Assembly (NCBI RefSeq): GCF_009498275.1
Contig: NZ_CP045643.1
Location: 2,976,001 to 3,040,000, forward strand
Origin: Streptomyces fagopyri
GTDB taxonomy: Bacteria > Actinomycetota > Actinomycetes > Streptomycetales > Streptomycetaceae
Direction of reading: 5' to 3'
Length of the DNA: 64,000 bases
Positions 43,471 through 49,753 of the stretch are shown here, one piece after another; position 1 is the first letter of the stretch, and the number at the start of each line of letters is the position of its first letter. The notes beneath the pieces were generated by a model. That model was given only the letters and a program-made list of their open reading frames with translations, was not told the origin of the DNA and made no database searches. The position numbers were made by a program, and so were the translations under genes.

Positions 43471-43847
43471 CCAGCACAGTTACAGGTTTCTCTACCTCAT
43501 CAAGCCCCGGCTCCGCTCCGCTCCGCCGGGCGCGCTACCGGCTCCGCTCCGCGCGACGCTCCTGCCTTCGGCCCGCTCCGCGCGGGCTGCGCCGACGCGC
43601 GCCCTGGAGAGGGTTGCCCGGCGGCATGAGGTGAGAACCCGTCGTGGCCGGGGCGGTCGGCTCCACGGCTTTAGGCAGCCACTTTGGGGCGAGCCTCTAA
43701 GATCATGGCCCCAACGTCGTGCTTTAACGGGCAGGTCCACAGACTGCCCGACTCGCCGGAAGCTTAAGGGGCCATGATCACTCGCCCCAAAGCAGCTCCA
43801 GCCCAAAGCCGCTCCGCCGACCTTCGCTTTCATCACCGGGAGACTGT
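43471..43847. other. 377-bp non-coding region with low-complexity GC repeats and a large hairpin
   Basis: The first part (43506-43560) has repeated CTCCGCTCCG blocks, a composition often seen near regulator genes of Streptomyces plasmids. The second part carries a nested inverted repeat described separately (43682-43792). No credible gene is present. Confidence 0.6.
43682..43792. repeat. Nested long inverted repeat (candidate single-strand origin or transfer site)
   Basis: CTTTGGGGCGAG (43682-43693) and GATCATGGCCCC (43701-43712) are matched, in order, by GGGGCCATGATC (43768-43779) and CTCGCCCCAAAG (43781-43792), giving two 12-bp stems. Inside, CGGGCAG/CTGCCCG (43728-43734, 43744-43750) forms a third stem. 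A folded strand of about 110 nt would be highly structured, as for sso-like or cis-acting transfer loci of rolling-circle elements. Confidence 0.6.
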
Positions 43848-44126
43848 GTGAGACGCGTATCGATAGCCGCCCTGGCTCTGTCGCTGACTGCCCTGCTTGC
43901 AGGGTGCTCGCAGGAAGAGCCCAAGCCGCTGCATCCCACTAGGTCGCCAGGGGAAGCGGCCTGGTACGAGAGCACCAAGAAACAGCAGCAGGAGTACTGC
44001 GCCGCTTACCGAGCGCACGACCCGCAGCACCCCATCCACGTCCCCTCGTTCGCCTCAGCTATGTCCGAGGACGAGTTCGCCGACGACTTCTACAACGCAG
44101 TGAAGAAGAAGTGCACGCCAGCCTGA
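43848..44126 (+). CDS. Small putative lipoprotein (cargo of the element)
   Basis: A 92-residue protein with a lipoprotein signal (SIAALALSLTALLAGC) and lipobox LLAGC; the Cys would be residue 20. The mature part is short, Lys/Glu-rich (ESTKKQQQEYCAAYRAHDPQ) and ends KKKCTPA, with two further cysteines that may pair. The GTG start at 43848 is preceded by GGGAG. The function is unknown; a surface exclusion or immunity-type role is possible for a lipoprotein on an integrated element, but only by analogy. Confidence 0.65.
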   Translation: MRRVSIAALALSLTALLAGCSQEEPKPLHPTRSPGEAAWYESTKKQQQEYCAAYRAHDPQHPIHVPSFASAMSEDEFADDFYNAVKKKCTPA

Positions 44127-44304
44127 CGGGGCACATGCGCTGTGCAGCGGTGGGAGGTGCAGCAACCACGGCAACCGATCGTGGCCGGCGTCGCCCATCA
44201 GCGCTCTCAAGGCAACCCTGAAAGCGTCGTGCCCCAGACGTGCCCGATCCAGCGGGAAACAACGGTGAACCGCAGGCACTCACGGACAGCAGGCAACGCA
44301 ACGA

Positions 44305-44331
44305 CCCCTGACCGAGTTACCTGGTCAGGGG
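44305..44331 (-). terminator. Hairpin beside the tRNA-Ser fragment
   Basis: CCCCTGACC (44305-44313) and GGTCAGGGG (44323-44331) form a 9-bp perfect stem with a 9-nt loop. It is 11 bp downstream, on the minus strand, of the tRNA-Ser 3' fragment, the usual place of a tRNA terminator. Confidence 0.65.
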
Positions 44332-44342
44332 CCGTTCACCTG

Positions 44343-44401
44343 CGGTGGGTGTGGGATTTGAACCCACGGTGACTCGCGCCACGACGGTTTTCAAGACCGT
44401 G
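44343..44401 (-). pseudogene. tRNA-Ser(UGA) 3' half (fossil attachment site)
   Basis: On the minus strand the sequence contains the anticodon arm with loop CTTGAAA (anticodon UGA), the variable arm (TGGCGCGAGTCACC), the T arm (GTGGGTTCAAATCCCAC) and the 3' acceptor strand ACCCACC. The expected 5' acceptor GGTGGGT and the D arm are absent. From anticodon stem to 3' end is exactly the segment AICEs usually carry as attP/attB identity. It cannot be a functional tRNA. Confidence 0.8.
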
Positions 44402-44639
44402 TGCAGGACCCGGACCTCCGACGCAGCCCCCACGCCCTGAACCGGCCACTCACGAAGATGCCGACGCCGGCGGACAGCGCAACCAGCACAATGGAGGCCC
44501 CGCCGCCCAAGGTGACGTGGCGACCCTCGGGTGCAGATGACCCCAAAAAGGCGCAGATGCCAGCGAATGTCGCGACCGCCACGGCAAGGCAGATTGCCAT
44601 TTCAGCCCACCACATCTTCAGCGTCGGTCGAGTCGTCAT
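44391..44639 (-). CDS. Small two-span membrane protein, end fused to the tRNA fragment
   Basis: An 82-residue protein starting MTTRPTLKMWWAEMAICLAV. Two hydrophobic segments (AEMAICLAVAVATFAGICAF and ASIVLVALSAGVGIFVSGRF) predict a helical hairpin. The C-terminus, WGLRRRSGSCTRS, runs into the tRNA-Ser fragment, and its TGA stop is the anticodon region, so the natural end may have been replaced at the junction. Function unknown; it belongs to the cargo section of the element. Confidence 0.5.
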   Translation of the reverse strand: MTTRPTLKMWWAEMAICLAVAVATFAGICAFLGSSAPEGRHVTLGGGASIVLVALSAGVGIFVSGRFRAWGLRRRSGSCTRS

Positions 44640-44943
44640 GGCGCAGTTGTACCTCACGCCTTCCTGCCGTACCGCAGCGAGGTACAGCAACCATCGCGAC
44701 CGAATTCAACCGCGAGCAGCCCCCCATGACCGTCTGACCAGCCGAGCAGACCCCAGTGACCGCCCCGCCCATAGTTCGCATCGAGGGGCCGCGGGGCGTG
44801 CCACTTCCGTGCCAGAACGGACGGGGACTCACGGGGAATCGAGGTTCGTCAGGGTGCGCACCGCCCCACACTGCCCAAGGCCGGGATTCCCAGGTCACAC
44901 CGGTGATCACCCAACCTCGCTCCTAAAGCGGGTGTCGCCAAGG
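44640..44943. other. 304-bp region without a recognised gene
   Basis: Open frames here are short and lack ribosome-binding sites. The sequence is mixed and contains no clear stem-loop or repeat. It is likely the upstream region of the small membrane protein and the 3' side of the next gene. Confidence 0.45.
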
Positions 44944-45351
44944 TCACCGGGGAATCAACTGCCCCGTTTCCGTGAGGACAAGCGTGAGGCGACCCAGCCA
45001 CTCACCGTCGTCCGGGTACTCCCAGTTGTCAGCGTCCGCCAGCAAGGCAGGAAGGTCGTATCGCGGGATGGAAGGACCGGGCTGGAGTCCCGGCTGGCCA
45101 TCCGGAGCGGTCCAGGCAATGAGCAGGCAGACGTCAATCCAGCCTCTGTCAATGAGCGGCAGAAGGATTGCGGCAAGCTCGGTGGGGTCGGCAGATGCCA
45201 ATGGTTCGTCCAGGTCTCCCCGAACGCCGGGCAGGATATCGATCTCCGTCGCATTGATCATGAATGCGCGCTCTGCTGACGACAGCTCGTCCGTTGCGGG
45301 ATAGCTCACCGGGAGATCATCGCAGCTCTGGGCAAAGGTAGGCAGCGACAC
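44944..45351 (-). CDS. Hypothetical acidic protein (cargo of the element)
   Basis: A 135-residue acidic protein. Its pattern (PLIDRGWIDVCLLIAWTAPD, then YDLPALLADADNWEYPDDGE, then RLTLVLTETGQL) resembles streptomycete proteins of unknown function often found next to mobile DNA. There is no signal peptide. The ATG at 45351 is the only reasonable start. It is close to the right attachment site and has no obvious partner; an immunity or orphan-toxin partner is conceivable but unsupported. Confidence 0.55.
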   Translation of the reverse strand: MSLPTFAQSCDDLPVSYPATDELSSAERAFMINATEIDILPGVRGDLDEPLASADPTELAAILLPLIDRGWIDVCLLIAWTAPDGQPGLQPGPSIPRYDLPALLADADNWEYPDDGEWLGRLTLVLTETGQLIPR

Positions 45352-45488
45352 CGATGGCTCTCGGGCCGTCGCTGGGCCGTCTGAGGGTGGCCAATGGTGA
45401 CAGACGACGACAGCGGCCGACCGCTAATGCCCAGGTCATGCGGTCGGCCGCCGGAGGGCGTGCAGGTCAGAAAGGCGGCCAATCACTT

Positions 45489-45501
45489 CTTCGGCTACTG
45501 A
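45489..45501 (+). repeat. Right attachment repeat (attR)
   Basis: CTTCGGCTACTGA, identical to 39081-39093. Following sequence is a terminator of chromosomal type, so this repeat is the right boundary. Confidence 0.75.
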
Positions 45502-45521
45502 CCCACCCCACGCACGATCGA

Positions 45522-45558
45522 GGCCGCGCCCACCGGACAACGGTGGGCGCGGCCTTTT
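45522..45558 (+). terminator. Terminator displaced from the CAP-domain gene by the element
   Basis: GGCCGCGCCCACC (45522-45534) pairs with GGTGGGCGCGGCC (45542-45554), followed by TTTT. It starts 21 bp after the right repeat, so on the empty chromosome it lay directly behind the CAP-domain stop codon. This is strong support for the integration point. Confidence 0.85.
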
Positions 45559-45570
45559 CGTACGGGTGGG

Positions 45571-45645
45571 CAGCACGGCGCCGCCGTACGCGTGGCAGGC
45601 ACGGCCCCGCCGTACGCGTGCCGGGCGCGGCCCCGCCGTAGGGGG
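45571..45645. repeat. GC-rich imperfect tandem repeat
   Basis: Units of about 25 bp with shared core CGCCGTACGCGTG (near 45585 and 45610) and a degenerate third copy (CGCCGTAGGGGGCGCG) lie between the terminator and the flavodoxin gene. It may be a GC slippage product; no function is seen. Confidence 0.5.
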
Positions 45646-45690
45646 CGCGTGGCGGGGAGTCGCGGAGGCACCCGGGCGCTCCCCCGCCGG

Positions 45691-46275
45691 CTACGCGGCC
45701 GCGCGGCCGCGCGAGAACGCCCGTGCCGCCTCCGTGACCCGGCGGCCGAGATGTTCCGCCGTCGCGATGTCGGCCTTGTGCACGGTCTCGGGGCCCTCGT
45801 CCACGTTGGTCTGCGCGGCGGCGCCGGCGAAGACGCCGAGGCGGTTGAGGTCCTGCTCCGACGCGGAGCTGCTGTTCCAGCCCGGGTGCAGGCCGAGGTT
45901 GATCCAGTTCATGCCGTGCTGCGCCGCCAGGATCTGGAAGAACTGCAGGGTGTGCAGCTTGTCGCCGCTCTTGGAGCCGGAGTTGGTGAACCCGGCGGCG
46001 AGCTTGTCCTGCCAGTCCTGCCCGAACCAGCGCTTCGAGGACGCCTCGGCGAAGACGTGGAAGGCGCCGGACGCCGTGCCCATGTAGGTCGGCGAACCGA
46101 AGACGATCGCGTCCGAGGCGTCGAGGCGTTCCCACTCGGCGTCGGTGATCCCGTCGACCTTGATCAGGTGGACCTCGGCACCGGCCTCGGCCGCACCGGC
46201 ACGGACGGCCTCGGCGAGGACAGCGGTGTGGCCGTAGCCCGAGTGGTAGGCGATGGAGACGACAGGGGTGCTCAC
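45691..46275 (-). CDS. Flavodoxin-fold NAD(P)H-dependent reductase (WrbA-like)
   Basis: A 194-residue flavoprotein. VVSIAYHSGYGHTAVLAEAV is the FMN phosphate loop and DAIVFGSPTYMGTASGAFHV is the flavodoxin 90s-type loop. GFTNSGSKSGDKLHTLQFF and the segment ending GVFAGAAAQTN complete the fold. It probably reduces quinones or electrophiles in the cytosol. It is divergent from an HxlR regulator gene with an inverted-repeat operator between, the classical pairing in which the regulator senses an electrophile and controls the reductase. Confidence 0.88.
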   Translation of the reverse strand: MSTPVVSIAYHSGYGHTAVLAEAVRAGAAEAGAEVHLIKVDGITDAEWERLDASDAIVFGSPTYMGTASGAFHVFAEASSKRWFGQDWQDKLAAGFTNSGSKSGDKLHTLQFFQILAAQHGMNWINLGLHPGWNSSSASEQDLNRLGVFAGAAAQTNVDEGPETVHKADIATAEHLGRRVTEAARAFSRGRAAA

Positions 46276-46315
46276 GATGGGACTCCTCCAGGTGAAGACA
46301 ACGAACAGAAGGAAA

Positions 46316-46336
46316 GCACTAACTTCTAGTTAGTGC
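46316..46336. promoter_or_regulatory. Operator between the reductase and HxlR genes
   Basis: GCACTAAC (46316-46323), TTCTA and GTTAGTGC (46329-46336) form a perfect inverted repeat with 8-bp arms. A half site GGTTAGCGC follows at 46345-46353. It lies in the 100-bp divergent region and is very probably bound by the HxlR protein. Confidence 0.7.
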
Positions 46337-46375
46337 AACCTTCTGGTTAGCGCTGTCGCGGAGTATGGTGATCTC

Positions 46376-46792
46376 ATGGAAATCACCGTGCCGGCCGCCG
46401 AGAGCGGTGAGTGTCAGGACCTCGCGTACAACGTGTTCGCGCGCAGCTGCCCGTCCCGGGGCACGCTGGAGCACGTGACCGGACGCTGGGGATCGCTCAC
46501 GCTCGGAGCGCTGCACGGCGGCACGTGCCGCTTCAACGAACTGCGGCGCCGGGTCGACGGCGTCAGCGAGAAGATGCTGTCCCAGACGCTGCACGCGCTG
46601 GAGCGCGACGGCCTGGTGCACCGCGACGCCCGGCCGACGAACCCGCCACGCGTCGACTACACCCTCACGCCGCTCGGCCACGAGGTCGCGGAGCGTCTGC
46701 TCACCCTCATCCACTTCCTGGAGGGGCGCATGGACGACGTCCTGGAGGCGCGCGAGCGGTACGACGAGACGCGTGAGGCCCGGGAGAGCTGA
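46376..46792 (+). CDS. HxlR-family transcriptional regulator
   Basis: A 138-residue winged-helix protein. HVTGRWGSLTLGALHGGTCR, NELRRRVDGVSEKMLSQTLH and DYTLTPLGHEVAERLL are the family pattern. Cysteine near the N-terminus (SGECQDLAYNVFARSCPSRG) is in the place used for redox or electrophile sensing in HxlR/YodB proteins. It is divergent from the flavodoxin-like reductase gene and likely represses it and itself. Confidence 0.88.
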   Translation: MEITVPAAESGECQDLAYNVFARSCPSRGTLEHVTGRWGSLTLGALHGGTCRFNELRRRVDGVSEKMLSQTLHALERDGLVHRDARPTNPPRVDYTLTPLGHEVAERLLTLIHFLEGRMDDVLEARERYDETREARES

Positions 46793-46856
46793 GCGGACCG
46801 AGGGGCCCGAGGCTCCGCCCGTCCGGTGCCGTCGCGGCGAAAGCGCGCCGCCGGCG

Positions 46857-47717
46857 TCAGTCCGTGAGCCGCGGCGGTCGCTGGCAGCGCGGGCAGAAGT
46901 AGCTGGACCGGTTCATCCAGGCGCGCCGGCGCATGGGCGTGCCGCACCGGCGGCAGGGCTCGTCCTCGCGCCCGTAGGCGTCGAGTGAGCGGTCGAAGTA
47001 GCCGGACTCGCCGTTGACGTTGACGTACAGGCTGTCGAAGCTGGTGCCGCCGACCGCGAGGGCCTCGTTCATGACGTCACGGATGTGGCCGAGGAGTTCG
47101 GCGGTCCGCGGCCGGGTGAAGCCGCTCACCGGGCGTTCGTAGTGGAGTCTGGAGCGCCAGAGCGCCTCGTCGGCGTAGATGTTGCCGACGCCGCTGATCA
47201 GCGACTGGTCCAGCAGGGCGCGCTTGACCGTCGTACGGCGGGCGCGCAGCGCGGCATGGAACGCGGCATCGTCGAACAGGGGGTCGAGCGGGTCCCGGGC
47301 GATGTGCGCGATGACGTCGGGCAGGCCGTCCGGGGTGGTCTCGTGCAGGGAGAGGCCGCCGAAGGTGCGCTGGTCGACGAAGCGCAGTTCGGTGCCCTGG
47401 TCGTCGTCGAAGCGGACGCGGATACGCAGGTGCTTCTCGTCCGGGGCGTCCTGCGGCTGCACCAGGAGCTGGCCGCTCATGCCGAGGTGCGCGAGCACGG
47501 AGAACGGGGAGTCGTCCAGGGGGAGCCAGAGGTACTTGCCGCGGCGCATCGCCGGTCCGACGCGCTGCCCGGCGAGCGCCTCGGTGAAGCCTTCGGGCCC
47601 TGTCCGGTGACGGCGTACGGCCCGTGGATGCCGTACCTCGGCCGAGGCGACGGTCCGTCCGCTGACCCAGCGCTCCAGGCCACGCCGCACGACTTCGACC
47701 TCGGGCAACTCGGGCAC
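46857..47717 (-). CDS. mutM: Formamidopyrimidine-DNA glycosylase (Fpg/MutM)
   Basis: A 286-residue base-excision repair glycosylase/AP lyase for 8-oxoguanine. The GTG at 47717 follows GAAGGAG and gives [16 protein letters not shown] after the initiator; Pro2 is the catalytic nucleophile and Glu3 the general acid. [12 protein letters not shown] is the conserved Lys region, and the C-terminus carries the zinc finger [13 protein letters not shown], ending [14 protein letters not shown]. It follows rnc on the same strand after a hairpin, the common rnc-mutM arrangement. Confidence 0.96.
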   Translation of the reverse strand: MPELPEVEVVRRGLERWVSGRTVASAEVRHPRAVRRHRTGPEGFTEALAGQRVGPAMRRGKYLWLPLDDSPFSVLAHLGMSGQLLVQPQDAPDEKHLRIRVRFDDDQGTELRFVDQRTFGGLSLHETTPDGLPDVIAHIARDPLDPLFDDAAFHAALRARRTTVKRALLDQSLISGVGNIYADEALWRSRLHYERPVSGFTRPRTAELLGHIRDVMNEALAVGGTSFDSLYVNVNGESGYFDRSLDAYGREDEPCRRCGTPMRRRAWMNRSSYFCPRCQRPPRLTD

Positions 47718-47747
47718 GGCGCTCCTTCGGGGTGTGGTCGCGGGGAT

Positions 47748-47791
47748 GCCCGAACCCCGCCGCGGCACGGATGCTGCGACGGGGTTCGGGC
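47748..47791 (-). terminator. Stem-loop between rnc and mutM
   Basis: GCCCGAACCCCG (47748-47759) pairs with CGGGGTTCGGGC (47780-47791), a 12-bp perfect stem with a 20-nt loop, downstream of rnc and upstream of mutM on the minus strand. Without a U-tract it may attenuate rather than fully terminate. Confidence 0.6.
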
Positions 47792-47910
47792 CCCGCGGTT
47801 ACCGCGGTACCGCTGTCACTGCTGGTGCGGCCGTCCCCGCGGGACCGCTGACACCGCTGGTGGACGGGTCCGCGGTCGCCGCGGGTTCTGCCGGCGTTCT
47901 TGCGAAGGAA

Positions 47911-48768
47911 TCAGGCCGTGGCCGGGTCGCTCGTCGGAGCCGAGGGGGCGTCGGTGGCCTCCTCGGCGGCCTGGGCAGCCTGCTGAGCGGCCTGAGCCAC
48001 CTGCTCGGCGGCCTGGGCCGACTTCGCGCGTTCGTCCGCGTCCGAACGGATCGCACGCCACGCGGACTCCGCGGCCTGCTGTTCCGCCTCCTTCTTGCTG
48101 CGGCCGGTGCCGGTGCCGTACGAGACGCCTCCGACGCGGGCGGCAGCAGTAAAGGTCTTCTCGTGGTCCGGGCCGGTCTCCGAGACCAGGTACTCGGGTA
48201 CGCCGAGCCCCTCGGTCGCGGTGAGTTCCTGGAGACTGGTCTTCCAGTCCAGGCCGGCGCCCAGGTTCGAGGACTTCTCGATCAGCGGGTCGAAGAGCCG
48301 GTGGACGAGCTCACCCGCCGCGTCCAGACCCTGGTCGAGATAGACCGCGCCGATCACCGCTTCAAGGGTGTCGGCGAGGATGGATGCCTTGTCCCGGCCT
48401 CCCGTGCCTTCCTCGCCCCGGCCGAGCCGGATGAAGGAGCCGAGTTCGAGGCCGCGGCCCACTTCCGCCAGCGCACGCGAGTTGACCACCGCGGCCCGCA
48501 ACTTGGCCAGCTGGCCTTCGGGCAGGTCGGGGTGGGTGCGGTACAGCGTGTCCGTGACCACGAGGCCGAGCACGGAGTCCCCGAGGAACTCCAGCCGCTC
48601 GTTGGTCGGCAGACCGCCGTTCTCGTACGCGTAGGAACGGTGGGTCAGCGCACGCACCAGAAGGGCGGACTCGAGCTTGTACCCGAGCCGCCCTTCCAGA
48701 AGCGTGTGGGACGAGGCTGTGTTCTCCGCCTTTTTCTTGGCGTTTGGTTCCGCCTTGGCGTCAGACAT
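47911..48768 (-). CDS. rnc: Ribonuclease III
   Basis: A 285-residue double-strand RNA endonuclease for rRNA and mRNA processing; its loss in S. coelicolor (absB) affects antibiotic production. The ATG at 48768 is [20 protein letters not shown]. The signature [20 protein letters not shown] and [20 protein letters not shown] supply the catalytic acidic residues. The dsRNA-binding domain begins [20 protein letters not shown]. The tail is an Ala/Gln-rich low-complexity extension ([20 protein letters not shown]) not needed for activity. It is coupled with rpmF and DUF177, the usual group. Confidence 0.96.
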   Translation of the reverse strand: MSDAKAEPNAKKKAENTASSHTLLEGRLGYKLESALLVRALTHRSYAYENGGLPTNERLEFLGDSVLGLVVTDTLYRTHPDLPEGQLAKLRAAVVNSRALAEVGRGLELGSFIRLGRGEEGTGGRDKASILADTLEAVIGAVYLDQGLDAAGELVHRLFDPLIEKSSNLGAGLDWKTSLQELTATEGLGVPEYLVSETGPDHEKTFTAAARVGGVSYGTGTGRSKKEAEQQAAESAWRAIRSDADERAKSAQAAEQVAQAAQQAAQAAEEATDAPSAPTSDPATA

Positions 48769-48787
48769 CAGACCTCTCACCGGCCGC

Positions 48788-48961
48788 TCAGACCTCGAGG
48801 ACCTGGCGCTTGTTGTAGGTGCCGCAAGCCGGGCACGCGATGTGCTGCAGCTTGGGCTCGTGGCAGCGCTCGCACGCAACCAGGGTGGGGACCGCAGCCT
48901 TCCACTGCGACCGGCGGTGGCGCGTGTTGCTGCGCGACATCTTCCGCTTCGGAACAGCCAC
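48788..48961 (-). CDS. rpmF: 50S ribosomal protein L32
   Basis: A 57-residue protein. The GTG at 48961 gives [20 protein letters not shown]. The zinc-ribbon [20 protein letters not shown] contains four cysteines, so this is the C+ (zinc) form. It begins 2 bp after the DUF177 stop and ends 19 bp before rnc, a conserved three-gene unit. Confidence 0.97.
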   Translation of the reverse strand: MAVPKRKMSRSNTRHRRSQWKAAVPTLVACERCHEPKLQHIACPACGTYNKRQVLEV

Positions 48962-48963
48962 GG

Positions 48964-49620
48964 CTACTTCTCCTGCTTCTCGTCGGCGTGCGCTGATGGA
49001 AGCGCGCCGCCGCTCAACTCGTCCTTCTCGCCGTCTCCGGATGAACCAGCGAGTCCCTGCAGTGCCGCCCAACGGATGTCGACGGCGTCGTGGTGGTGGT
49101 CCGGGTCGTCCGCGAGCCTGACTCCGCACTGGGAGCACAGGCCGGGGCAGTCGTCCTGGCACACCGGCTGCATCGGCAGTGCGAGCACCACCGCATCACG
49201 CAGCACGGGTTCGAGGTCGAACAGGCCGTCCTCGATGAAGAGCATGTCCTCGCTATCCGCGGATTCCCCGGCGTCGTCGGCCGGCTCCGCTTTGGCGCGG
49301 CCCCGGTCGTCGGCGTCGTGGTACGAGAACATCTCCTGGAAGTCCGCGGCGAGCGACTGCTCGAGCGGCTCCAGACACCTTACGCACTCCCCCTCGGCCT
49401 GTGCACGGGCGGTGCCTGTGACAAGCACACCTTCCATGACCGACTCGAGCCTGAGTTCGAGCTCCACCGGGGCGCCTTCCGGCACTCCGATGACTCCCTG
49501 GATCCCGAGATCCGCGGGGGCGTCGATCGTGCGGGTCAAGCGCTGCAACGCACCAGGACGCCGGCCCAGCTCGTGTGTGTCGAACACGAATGGGTTGCGG
49601 TGGTCGAGGTGGGTGTTCAG
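48964..49620 (-). CDS. DUF177 (YceD-like) family protein, probable CTG start
   Basis: A 218-residue protein in the conserved place before rpmF. The family is required for 23S rRNA accumulation in plants and bacteria. Conserved pieces are [37 protein letters not shown] and [21 protein letters not shown] typical start is [11 protein letters not shown]; here the codons are ACG GCT CTG AAC with an in-frame stop just upstream, and AGGA lies 6 bp before the CTG. A CTG start at 49620 would keep the conserved N-terminus; the first standard start is GTG at 49587, which removes 11 conserved residues. Confidence 0.85.
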   Translation of the reverse strand: MNTHLDHRNPFVFDTHELGRRPGALQRLTRTIDAPADLGIQGVIGVPEGAPVELELRLESVMEGVLVTGTARAQAEGECVRCLEPLEQSLAADFQEMFSYHDADDRGRAKAEPADDAGESADSEDMLFIEDGLFDLEPVLRDAVVLALPMQPVCQDDCPGLCSQCGVRLADDPDHHHDAVDIRWAALQGLAGSSGDGEKDELSGGALPSAHADEKQEK

Positions 49621-49753
49621 AGCCGTTCCTGCTTTCGATCTTCAAAACTCCAGGGGCCGCCGCCCCTGGTGTTCCCGGGCAGCGGTGATCGCGGACGTAC
49701 ACGCGACCGAAGAGCCAGGATACTGGACCTTTCGCTCTCGGCCCAATCCGGTG

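Larger units (their letters stand above)
39081..45501. mobile_element. pSAM2-like integrated element (AICE-type, no transfer gene seen)
   Basis: The region from the direct repeat CTTCGGCTACTGA at 39081-39093 to the same 13-mer at 45489-45501 contains, on the minus strand, integrase, excisionase and Rep genes and two small genes, then a rightward GntR/UTRA regulator. Further right are a large inverted repeat and cargo genes. After the right repeat a terminator appears that should belong to the CAP gene, so the uninterrupted target can be reconstructed. No TraB/FtsK-like gene and no spread gene is present, so it looks like a minimal or decayed AICE. Confidence 0.85.
45352..45690. other. 339-bp region holding the right end of the element and chromosome flank
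   Basis: No gene. It holds the arm-like repeats (45362-45381, 45462-45471), the right core repeat (45489-45501), the terminator that should serve the CAP gene (45522-45558), and a GC-rich tandem repeat (45571-45645). The transition from element to chromosome falls in the core repeat. Confidence 0.6.

Noticed and set aside
43506..43560. Coding or origin role of the CTCCGCTCCG repeats
   Set aside because: The repeats are simple GC-rich low complexity with no consistent spacing; no evidence beyond composition.
44343..44401. Complete functional tRNA-Ser gene
   Set aside because: The 5' acceptor strand and D arm are missing; only the anticodon arm to 3' end is present.
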